From Margaritifera margaritifera (Eukaryota > Mollusca > Bivalvia > Unionida > Margaritiferidae), in assembly GCA_029931535.1 (NCBI GenBank), contig JAQPZY010000332.1:1-64000 (forward strand): a stretch of DNA of 64,000 nucleotides, read 5' to 3'. A program made the position numbers and the translations under genes. Numbering within the stretch: position 1 is the stretch's first letter; each line of letters begins with the position of its first letter. Below are positions 11,481 through 21,377 of the stretch, piece by piece. The notes beneath the pieces were generated by a model, which saw only the letters and a list, made by a program, of their open reading frames with translations, searched no databases and had not been told where the DNA came from.

Positions 11481-11990
11481 AGCCACCATCCACTTAGACA
11501 AAGTCAATCATTTCCTAGACCGGGTTCAAGAAATTGATCTTTTTCCAAATAGGAGACTGGCAAAAGGAACCCAAATCTACTGCAAAATGTTGAAATAGTT
11601 GATCAAAGATGTGATGACCGAAGAAAAAGAAAGAGAGAAGAGTAAGTGGGAGGAAGAGAAAAGGCAGAAGGAACAATAGCAAATGTTCCTTGAATGACAA
11701 CAATACCAACAACCACAACAGGAGCAGGAGTTTCTCATCGCACAAGTGGAGGATCGGAAAAGTGAGGCTAACCAGCCTCACTTTTCCCTATCCGTTTCTG
11801 TGGACTTATGGAAACAGAGTAAATGGGAAAAGAGATGTGCTGCCTGAGGAGCCGGCCCTGGGATGTGTGACCGTTAATGGAGAGTGTGGCTGAAAAAAAA
11901 GCCGTTTTCAGGATCACCCAGTTCTCTCAGGAACAGAGATATTACTCAGTCATTGCCAAAAGTCTGTTTTCTTTTAATGCTTATATATGT
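11440..11990 (+). pseudogene. decayed ORF with charged coiled-coil-like segment
   Basis: After promoter copy 1 an open stretch from about 11438 reads MKKKMCSSVNGRLLEATIHL and on to about 11598. After a frame change a Lys/Glu-rich segment (KREKSKWEEEKRQKEQ, about 11629-11680) is followed by Gln-rich sequence. This has the composition of a coiled coil. A 67-codon open piece ends at 11893. No family recognised. The start is homologous at DNA level to the short ORF after copy 2. Confidence 0.3.
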
Positions 11991-12162
11991 TTGTTTTGTA
12001 TGTATTTACCTTCAATAACTAAATCTTTAAAGCCTCCAACCTTCTGTCTTATGTAATAGTATCTCAGTGTGAGTAATGATAGGTTTGTGTCAAAGTGTCA
12101 CATCACTCCTTTTACTGTGAGTGATGATAGGTGTGTTTAATTTGTCACAGCACACATTTTTT

Positions 12163-12450
12163 GGTGTTGGTTGGTTTGTAATATTTAACAAATTCTTTGA
12201 CGTACTCTTTTCTTTCCGTCTCTGTGGATCTTTCTTTGACTTTCTAAGGATGATAGTTTCTTTTAGGTCCACGTGATTCTTCGTGACCTGTATTCTATCC
12301 TCTCTATAACACCTAGGAACATGTTTCTTCACGTCCACTTATCTAACATATAAAGCGTTGCCAGTCTTGCCATTCATTGTCACTCGAGAAGAATGCGAGG
12401 CCATATCAGTGTTAGAGAGAACAGATCTCGAGCGTCTCTTGTACCAGATG
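12163..12450 (+). promoter_or_regulatory. promoter-like direct repeat, copy 2 with TATA box
   Basis: Second copy of the block at 11241, about 920 bases downstream and clearly diverged. It contains a good TATA-type element, 'catataaagcg', at about 12349-12359, then 'ccagtcttgccattcatt' and a short ORF about 30 bases later. The pyrimidine-rich core and the repeated 'ttcacgtccac' motif are shared with copy 1. Confidence 0.5.
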
Positions 12451-12512
12451 AAGTACTACTACACCAGCTCCAGGCATCTCCAGAGTGATATGGTCCCTCT
12501 TTGTCTCCTTTT
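12392..12512 (+). pseudogene. short ORF after promoter copy 2
   Basis: A short open frame reads EECEAI...LERTDLERLLYQMKYYY before a stop near 12530. Its first 40 bases align with the start of the ORF following copy 1, but the two diverge after that. It is too short and decayed to assign. Confidence 0.25.
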
Positions 12513-12704
12513 ACTCTGTGTATAATAGTATATAAGTATGTTTGAGTGTATAGTGTGTGTATATCCCTACCACTTTCAGCCCTGATAGTTGTTTGTATAT
12601 ATGTGTAAGTAATTCTACTCTTTTCGTTGCTTAGTAGGTGTTGGTGTTGCTCAGTAGATGAGTGGGTACTGGTCAGTCAGATGGCGTGTTGGTTAGTAGG
12701 TGCA

Positions 12705-13060
12705 ATTTTAACATTACATTTCCCCTTGTCCCAAATATTTTTTAACATGGGCATATTGATTAGTATGTATAGTTTTGACATTACATCTTCTCTTGTCCCC
12801 ATACAGTCCCATAATATTAAACATATGGAAATTTTTTAACATTATGTTTCCCATTGTTTCTATAAATTTTCTCTTTGTCCCTATAGTACCAGCTTATGAT
12901 AATCCTATGGACGTTTTTAATATTACATTTCCCCATGTCCCCATACAGTCCCATAATTTTAAACCGATATGCTAATGTTACATTCCCCTTGTCTCCCTAC
13001 TATCCCATTTCAGAATTTCTACCGTAATGTTAATTCTCATTGTTCAAATATAGTCCCATC
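12705..13060. repeat. degenerate tandem repeat, about 60-65 bp unit
   Basis: About six diverged units each begin with a 'taa.attacattt' word followed by 'ccccttgtcc' and often 'ccatacagtcccataat' (for example at 12709, 12777, 12837, 12918, 12972, 13024). No coding content. Confidence 0.6.
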
Positions 13061-13100
13061 TGTTCTCCAAGGATCCCCCTATACTACTGGTAATCCACCA

Positions 13101-13340
13101 TCGGATCAGCCCTGATTGGCTATAGCAGCGAGTCCTTGGACAAAGCACTTTACTCTACTTGAGTCAGCCCTGATTGGCTATAGCAGCGAGTCCTTTGACA
13201 ATGCACTTGACTCTACTTGAGTCAGCCCTGATTGGCTATAGCAGCGAGTCCTTGGGCAAGCACTTTACTCTACTTGAGTCAGCCCTGATTGGCTATAGCA
13301 GCGAGTCCTTGGACAAGGCACTTTACTCTACGTGCCTCGG
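13101..13340 (+). repeat. 58-bp tandem repeat derived from a SINE central domain
   Basis: Four near-identical copies with unit starts at 13107, 13165, 13223 and 13280. The unit contains 'cagccctgattggctata' and 'ggcactttactct'. The same string in looser form ('ggatcagcc.gattgg', then 'tttgggcaaggca') occurs in the minus-strand SINE at 51.93-52.08 kb, so the array appears to be an amplified SINE core. Confidence 0.75.
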
Positions 13341-13619
13341 CATGATATAACCTTGAAAGTGTTGCCGTGCCGTAACCATCTTCCAATAAACAAAACAAAA
13401 TCACAAAATAAAACATGCATACACACAGACAGACATACGTACTATTATTATACATAAAAATACAGTCAATTTACAACCAATTGTAAATTATGGGTTAATG
13501 AAACCAAACATCTACTCGTTTCTTACGGTTTGGGGAGAAGCTCGGTATAACCAAGGTGTAGGAGATGAACTCATGTTTCTGAATTTTTTTCCCCAGAAGA
13601 TATGTATTGGTACTGACAT

Positions 13620-14165
13620 ACAAACCGGGAATGCTGAAATGAATGAATTGATAGATTAATAGTTTACAAACTTATTAAGCTCGATTGTAGTAGAGAATCA
13701 TATATAAATATTATAGAAAACTCATTTTGCAAACTTAGAGGCAGTTATGTGAATGTCAGGGTTGATACGGGATACAGTTATACTACATACCAAGCGATAC
13801 ACAAACAGAACACCACTTTGTATGTGAATGTAGAGCTTTTGAATTGCATCGTAAACTGTATTTCCTTAAATATCTTTTACCTAAATATCTCTATGTACAC
13901 CGATCAGAGGATACATATTTATCTCCTGCGCAATGTATAAGTAAATATACATTGAAATCCATATCAATATATTTGTTATACACACTTAAATATTGAAAAA
14001 AATTCAAAGAGTCTTTAATGTAAACTGTGAGGAATAATAATGATACAGAACAGTAATTGTGTATGTATATATTTTTCCATCTCACTCACGGACTAACTAT
14101 TGTGTATGTTATAGGCATTATGTAATTTGGTCCCGTAACCTACATTACCGCAATAAAAATAGCAT
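13620..14165 (+). mobile_element. 3' end of a CR1/Jockey-type LINE (plus strand)
   Basis: The open piece at 13749-13937 contains VNVRVDTGYS and NTTLYVNVELLNCIVN. This resembles the region after the reverse transcriptase in CR1/Jockey-like LINEs, where a Cys/His 'EYHFxxxC' block precedes the C-terminus. AT-rich 3' sequence with 'ggtcccgtaacctacattaccgc' follows. Decayed and truncated; orientation is opposite to the larger LINE just right of it. Confidence 0.4.
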
Positions 14166-14488
14166 CACTATTATTCATACAAAAAGACAGGCAGAAACGC
14201 ATTCAGATATACAGTCAGTCAGAGATTGATAGACAAGCAAAATGCAGATATATACACATATATCTCTGTGAATATACATATATGTCTGTATGCTATTTGG
14301 TGGTTTTATTTAAATAATATCTCCCAATTTTATGAACTGAACAAAACTTTATTGAAAAGAAAAATCATACTCAGGCTATACAATTATGGCATACGAGTCA
14401 AGTACAATCAAAGTTCTATCATATGAGTCATCATGGTGTAATGTAAAGAAGAGGGAGAAGAGAGAAAACGCAAGGAGACAGAAAATGA

Positions 14489-14508
14489 GAGAGAGAGAGA
14501 GAGAGAGA
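14489..14508. repeat. (GA)n microsatellite
   Basis: Ten or so uninterrupted 'ga' repeats. Confidence 0.95.
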
Positions 14509-14639
14509 ACACGGATTATCTAAATATTACAAGTCCAAGGAGTATCTAAATAAAAGTGAACTATCAATGATTTAAATGAAAACGCTTTTTATATATTTCA
14601 CGTAATATATAAAAGAGTTGAGATAGGTTGAAATGTGAA

Positions 14640-17600
14640 ATCAGCATATGTAGCTATCGAGATCTATATTCAGTTTCTAATCCGTTCATAATTTTGCTAA
14701 CAAATATACTTACATTTCTCACTATTATTTTATTTTTATTTTTCATTAAATGTTGATACTTTAAAGTATTCCCACGTATGTAATAATATTTCTTAATCAA
14801 ATTCAGTCTAGCCTTTCTAAAGAATTCACACTCAAGGAGGATAATGGAATTAATCATCCAAAATATTATTTTGACATTTTATGCATTTTCTTTCTTTATA
14901 TGGAATTGTATTCCATCGACCAGTTTCAACAGGTAATTTATGGTTTGACGTCCTAAATTTTGAGACAGATAAGTACACTTTTTTAGGAAATTCGATTAAA
15001 TATTCTTCCAATTGGATATTCGTTTTATAAATTGTAAAATTGTGTCCTTTGGACTACAAAAGATAACCAGTCTTGTTTGTCCTGATCTACAAAAGATAAC
15101 CAGTCTTGTTTGTCCTGATCTACAAAAGATAACCAGTCTTGTTTGTCCTGATCTACAAAAGATAACCAGTCTTGTTTGTCCTGATCTACAAAAGATAACC
15201 AGTCTTGTTTGTCCTAATCTAAGAGGACGGTTTAATAAAATTCCCTATGAAACTAATATTATCATTTCTATTATTTAACCATGCATCATATCGTCCTACC
15301 CTTTGAAGATTTGTTTTTATATGCATTATCCATTTATGGTCAAAACGGAATCATTTCTATACACCATACTTGACAATTTACTTTCTTTTCCATTGATGAG
15401 TGACATCCAAAAGTTGAATCATACGCATGTTTATAGTGATATGTAGTCGATACAGGCCTGATTCTGTATATAATATATAGACTGGAGTACTTTTTTCGTA
15501 AATTTGTTATTTTCCTTACAAATTAATTATGGAATATTTCTATTACATCCACATTTTCATATTCCCATATTTTACTCCGATAGGTTAGTATTGGTATAAT
15601 GGTATGGGCAAATAATTGTAAATGCGGATCTAAAGGCAAATTGAAGTTTCTTATTTTCTTAAACATAAGGTTAAGAGCCTTACGGAGTTAATCTATAAAA
15701 TGATTCCTTGCCTTGCAAAATTTCCTGTATTTTGAGAAGAAAACGCCTTAATATTTATAACTAATGATCAACTACTTCTAAACTATAAACATCTAATATG
15801 AATTGTAACTGCTTGACTTTCTTGCTTCAAAAAACATTGTTTTGGTTTTACTATAATTAATTTTTAATGTCCTAATCCCTGCAGTATTGTAGAAAACATT
15901 TTAAATTCTCTTGGAGTTTAATTTGGTTCTCAGCTAGTATGACAGTATCATCTGCATAAAGAAGAATCAAAATGTCGAGTAACACTGTTACATCATCGCG
16001 TGAAAAAGTTATTTGAATTCCTGCACTGTAATTATGCCACAAAAATAATTCTAAATCATTAAGAAATAACGAAAGAAGTAAAGGAGAGAGATTTTTCTTT
16101 TGTCAAAGACATTATTACAAGCGGAAAAGCTGTTTTTTCTTCACCATTAAACTTAATACAAGATTTTATACCCTGGAACGTGTTATGAATTATCCTAAAA
16201 ATAATTCCATTAATATTGTATTTAATTAGCTGTTGCCAAAGACCAACTCTCCAAACTGAATCAAATGCTTTCTGAAGGTCAACAAAATAAACAAAATAAT
16301 TTCTTTTTCCTTACTATCAGAATGTCAATGAGTCAATGCAAAAACAAAATATGATTAGTAGTTGAGTACTTTTTACTAAATCATGCCTGATTTTTTTTCT
16401 AGAATACCAGAATAATTGATAAAATTTGTTAATCTTTTGTTCGAGATTGATGCGAAAAAGTTTCCTTAACAACTTACAATAGTTATTGGACAGTAATTCT
16501 CTGGATTAATTTGACTACCAGCACATTTGTAAATAGATCTTATAATCCCCTCCAGACAAGCATCTGGTATAATTCCCGAATCAAGAATCAAGTTAAACAG
16601 ACTTTCATACAGAGGAAACATAGGATTTAAGGTTCTTTTACATACTCATTTAAAATTCCGTCATTGGCAAAAGCTTTACAATTCTTAAGTTTCTTGATAC
16701 ATTAAGTAATTTCATCAGTACTAATGTAGACATTGAGGATTTCATTATCACCATCATTTATATTAAAATCTACTTCACAATTTTTATTTGCCACTGGGAT
16801 TGTATTCAAGTTCTTAAAAAAGACTTATGCAGATCTTTAATTTTATGTTCCAATTCTCATGTTGCGTTTCTGATTGTTCATGATCTTCATAAGATCTCTT
16901 GGTTTCCTGGAATGAAGTTTTCTATGCTTTTTGTTGGTAATATTGTTGTGAATATTGATGTTTTTAAAATCATAGTTTTCGTATATAATTAACTTATGTC
17001 ATTCACTGCCAAACCAATGTCTACTAAATCCAGGATATGTACCAATTTTGCGTCTTGTTCCAATGTTTTGCTTATGCTCTGAAAAAGAATGATAATTGTT
17101 AGATGATAAGATTGAAATCACTTTTACTTACTGAAGTAATAATGCGTTGTTCTGCTTTAATACATGATAATAATTCACTCATATCGCTGGTGTCCATATT
17201 GGCGCAAAATTGTTTTTTTTTTTCTCCACATCTCAGTGTTTCATAAATGTCTGACCTAGATTAAGTTTTACCGCACCGTTCATAAAAATAGGAAGGGTCA
17301 ATAAAGAATGACCGTTACTAGAAAGTGAATCTAGATCAATAACTTCGAAAACTTTGATAGGTGTTAGAGCTTCTACGCTCGAAATAGCATAGTCAATCAG
17401 AGATACATTACGAAAAGTGCATTTACCCACATCTCTATCTTTGCCACACCTTGCATTAAATATTAAAAGATTATTACATTTACAAATTTTGTCAAGGAGT
17501 TTTCGTCTATGATTATTCAACCATTTATCTTGACTAGCAAGCTTTTGTGATAAATGTTTTGAGTCTAAGAAAGAAACTTTGTTAAAATAATCTGTAATTT

Positions 17601-18660
17601 TATTGTCAAAATCCAGATATTCAGCCAGAAAAGCATCAACTTCTATACAGTCATTCTCAATGGATATTCTTGCATTCAAATCTCCTAATAAAACACATTG
17701 GCGTGTAAAACACACTCGGATGTGATTTCTGCATTAAACATTTCAATTTTATCTTCAGTTAAAAAATTGAATTTTCAGGAGGTAAATAAACAACACCTAA
17801 AATGAGCTCTTTGTCATCATTAGCAATTACCTTTGATAATTTTAACCACTATAACCTGGCAAAAAAATTCACGTCTGAATCATCAAGTTTGGTTTCAATC
17901 ACACAAAATATGTCATAATTTTGAACATGATCACAAAATTCGGGGAAATGCAATGACCTGTTCAATTCCAAAACATTCAAAGAAGCAAGTTTAATATCTA
18001 CCGAATTTTGGGCACGAATAATATTCCATTTTTTCTTATTACAAGATGCTTTCACTGTATTGTCAGTTCTATACCTATTCGAATTGGTATCATTTTCTGT
18101 ATTGTTTGCATGTGAAACACTGATATGACAAGTCTGATTTTGCTTCGAATTGCATGTTCCGTCCGCGTGCATCTAGAAGTGGGATTTTCTTTCTTATTGT
18201 TATTGTCAATGTTGACACATCTGACCAGGTTTGTGAGAGGCATGTGCATTCGATGGCGATGCGTGATCTGCCGACTCCTTTGTAGGCGTATTAATCGCTC
18301 TGGCTTGGATATTGACTGAGTACTTGGGTTGATCATGATTACTGTCAAGGGAAGGATCACACGAACTGTGCTGAATCAACCAAAAGCATTGAAGGCGAGC
18401 GGCACATCGCAAGTTTTGCTGCGTTCATTCACATGTTTGTCTAAATGATGATTATACGCATCACTACACTGTACAACAATTTCTGCTTCATTCAAAATCT
18501 CCATATCTTGTATAACTTCCGTTTCAGAATCGCGTGGTACCAAATAATCATCACGGGTTCTTGTGTTCAACTGTCTGTTTTCTGAAACATCATTGTTATG
18601 AGAGATCCTTGACTTTCCCATCACCGTATACCAATCAGTGAACGAATCGGCGATCACTCA
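14640..18660 (-). mobile_element. non-LTR retrotransposon (LINE) with EN and RT, degraded
   Basis: Read right to left. At 18376-18657 lies an unassigned 93-codon frame (possible ORF1 end). The apurinic-like endonuclease starts at about 17849-18030 with LASLNVLELNRSLHFPEFCD and FCVIETKLDD. Its core is at 17233-17715 with VLLGDLNAR, then CTFRNVSLIDYAISS and NGHSLL, where the usual SDH is altered. Reverse transcriptase motifs follow: YFVDLQKAFDSVWR (about 16225-16300), LSPLLLSLFLNDLE (about 16040-16090) and LLYADDTVI (about 15940-15970). A C-terminal fragment with ARLNLIKKYYYIRG is at 14654-14857. Stops and shifts separate the blocks. The layout fits CR1/L2/Jockey-group elements; the exact clade cannot be told by eye. 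Confidence 0.85.
15054..15218. repeat. 33-bp minisatellite, 5 copies, inside the LINE
   Basis: Unit 'ctacaaaagataaccagtct' plus 13 more bases, starting at 15054, 15087, 15120, 15153 and 15186, nearly identical. It interrupts the 3' part of the minus-strand LINE, and the 33-bp period keeps a frame open (LQKITSLVCPD five times on plus). The near-identity implies that expansion is younger than the LINE decay. Confidence 0.9.
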
Positions 18661-19237
18661 ACCATTCATGATCAGTCTGAAGGGATACGCAATTGTAAAT
18701 TTGGCATCCGTATTCAACAACTTCTTCGATTTCATCAAAACTAAACCTTGAGTTTACACAAATGGCTATGTTTATGAGTTACAAGACAATGGGGGGGGGG
18801 GGGGGGGTGGGTGTAGTGAATGATTGATGTTCACTTTATCTAGCTATATACCGATGTACCTTGAAACATGTAAAGTCTACAATCGTACATGTAGAATAAA
18901 CTCGGCCATATGGACCATTTGAGAATTTTTAGAAAGTCTTTTAGTTTTGTTATCTTCAAGCCAAGTGAATACAATGAAACAGTAAATAGCATTTATTTAA
19001 TTTTTATTAGTTCGAATATTGAATTATTATTGTTGTTAAAAATATCGGTCGATTGTCATTACTTGAAACATGCTGATAACATTACATGATGTACAATTAT
19101 CGCAAAGTCATTCCGAATAATGCAACCTTGTTGCTTCGTGAGTATGATTGTACATTTTATATTCGAAAGTCAGTCTCCAAGGCCTCATTCTGTCGCTCAA
19201 GTTGACCATACACATTCCAATGTTACACTTGCAATCA
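18661..19237. other. gap with poly-G run
   Basis: No gene recognised. A run of about 18 G bases lies at 18790-18807 and may be of uncertain length in the assembly. Confidence 0.5.
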
Positions 19238-19640
19238 CTTAGATGCATCGTCGCAAGCCAAGGGAGAAATCCGCTACGCTCCCTTTACATCCGTTGCTGC
19301 CTGCGATACAATTTCCTCGTTTTTCATGAATATGCATACACAGATATATATATACGCCATCAACAGGCCAATGAAATAAGCTATTATACATCAACCGCAA
19401 TGACCTCTTATCAATCGAAAAGTGTCTGTGTTTGGAAGAGAAAATCCGATTGGTTCACTCAATCATCATTAAAAGTCATGTTGTGTCAACCTTCTGAGAA
19501 AACTTTGCTCACGCTCGCAATAATCGGTTCAGCAGATTTATGCGTATTCATAAGAAAGGAGGAAATCTTACCGTAGGCAGCCACGTTGAAAAAAGACCGT
19601 AGCGGATTTTCGTCCGTGGCTTACAACGATGACTTAGATG
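19238..19640. mobile_element. palindromic MITE, about 400 bp
   Basis: The left arm (about 19238-19325), containing 'catcgtcgcaagcca' and 'aaatccgctacg', is repeated in inverted form at the right (about 19562-19640) as 'cgtagcggatttt' and 'tggcttacaacgatg'. The arms are about 80 bases and roughly 80% alike; the middle is unrelated. This is the form of a non-autonomous DNA transposon. The open frame at 19148-19573 crosses it and is not a gene. Confidence 0.7.
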
Positions 19641-20015
19641 GTGAGTTTTGCATTTAGTGTTTATACTGCTTATACCGAACATTTATCCTTTGTCATCATT
19701 TTATAATGGACAATCATGGCATCGATATAATGATTACGTTTTAATTGCCATTGACCACAATGACGAACAACATGCAATGTTCATTTTACATGCAGCATTA
19801 TCAAATAGTGTTTTAAAGATGCACTAAAAGTGCTTCTTTTGGTGAATTTATTATCATTTCTTTAACCCAACTGATCCCAATATCTATATACACATTCATG
19901 CGCTTAAATATTGACGCTCTCAAACTGAAGGACTCTTAAATAATGATAAAAATATAGCATACATAAAAAAAATAAGAAAAAAATCTCTAAAAAGGTCATA
20001 ATTAGCAATATTTGG

Positions 20016-20017
<2 letters not shown>

Positions 20018-20084
<67 letters not shown>

Positions 20085-20118
20085 CTCTCTATATATAATA
20101 TATATATATATATATATT
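20018..20118. repeat. (CT)n then (TA)n microsatellite
   Basis: About 30 'ct' units followed by 'atct' and 'ta' repeats. Confidence 0.95.
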
Positions 20119-20986
20119 CGGTCTCGTATACTGCCTGAACCACTGGGATAAAATAGAAAATAGTTTATAATTGTATCTTGTATCGTTGGAATGATTGAAT
20201 ATAAGTATATTGGGGTGTAAGAATAAATCACTACAAATATAATATATATTTCAATTCAATGTAGAAGGGCAAAATCATAGTTTAGCTTCCTAACTCAAGA
20301 CTCTTTCAGGTCGAGAGAGATGGTTTAATATAACTCGTAACTCGCACGTAAACATTACTTCAATAGACATGATAAGTTACCTTAACTTGCATTTTGCGCT
20401 GTTCATAGTTGCCTTGGTTTTCAATGTTTCATTAAAACTGTAGTGAAATATTTTACATTTTGCATAATTTTGATAATATCCTGCCCTCGAAATGCATATC
20501 CTAGAAGAACTTCATGTTTGACCACACAATAATTTTTTCAAAAATGTTACAAAAATAGCCAAGAGTTCGCTCTTTCATTATTTCTTAAGACCATAAAATG
20601 TTTAAATAAACGACCTACTTCCATGTGGACCTTTATGATGCAATGAAAATAAACGCATTGTTCCAAATAACCCATAGCAGGCATAATCGTTTCTACGTGT
20701 TGCAAAAAGGAAACGACGAGCCCAGCAAAATTTGTATGTATGTAATTCAAAAATTCGGCTCCTTGAATTCTAAACTCGGCGTACTTCTCGGTTTATTTAC
20801 TCTTTTGACTAGACGTACAATTACGTAAAATATATATATCTAAAAGGACCGCGCTTGATAGTATAGGAAAACTTCAACAGGAATGTATATGACATTTAAA
20901 ATTGTGTTAATCAAAAGCTTAAGCGGTTACCTTTAATTCTAATCAAACATATAGGACAATATTGGCTGATACTGGAGGTTGATTAC
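20119..20986. other. no gene recognised
   Basis: AT-rich sequence with only short, opposed open frames (20547-20750 minus, 20625-20828 plus) that look like chance. Confidence 0.4.
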
Positions 20987-21203
20987 CCAGAATCGTATTT
21001 AGAAAGTGCATGGAATATGAAAATCCTTGCAGTTTGATTTCGGGTGATGAGGGTTGTGGTGGTTGTGGGATTTATAACTATTGCAGCTTCCAACGTCATT
21101 GGTGTGATTTCTTTAGTATCAATGTGACTGAAAGTGTGTTCCAGTGTCTCGATAAACTTTGGTAGCATATTAACGACTAGTTGATGGGAAAGTTGTAGAG
21201 AGT
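20987..21203 (-). CDS. orphan exon-like segment, product unknown
   Basis: On the minus strand the acceptor 'tgactaattccgcag' precedes an open stretch that begins (after two bases) SLQLSHQLVVNMLPKFIETL. It continues through THIDTKEI-like and Thr-rich sequence and ends at a possible donor 'GATTCTGG|gtaatc'. The composition, with potential N-glycosylation sites, would suit an extracellular domain, but I recognise no family. It lies just right of a minus-strand LINE start and has no visible partner exon. The donor is weak. It could equally be part of an unknown element. Confidence 0.25.
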
Positions 21204-21377
21204 CTGCGGAATTAGTCAAAATTAGGTATAAAGGGCACATTACTTTAAGTCAATAAGTAAAACTACTATTTACAAAGATTAAATATTGCTAGACCTTTTT
21301 TTTTTAAAATCCTTCGCTGATTGTGATCGGCACATAGTGACACTGAACATTTGTATAAATTCTTCTTTCACTTTGAT

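Noticed and set aside
11241..12450. Idea that the two similar blocks are LTRs of a retrovirus-like element
   Set aside because: Only about 680 bases lie between them, with no gag/pol, primer-binding site or polypurine tract; a duplicated promoter fits better.
15012..15278. CRISPR-like array (five 33-bp repeats)
   Set aside because: There are no spacers between the units and the genome is eukaryotic; it is a minisatellite.
19148..19576. 142-codon plus-strand frame
   Set aside because: It runs across the arm and middle of a palindromic MITE and resembles no protein.
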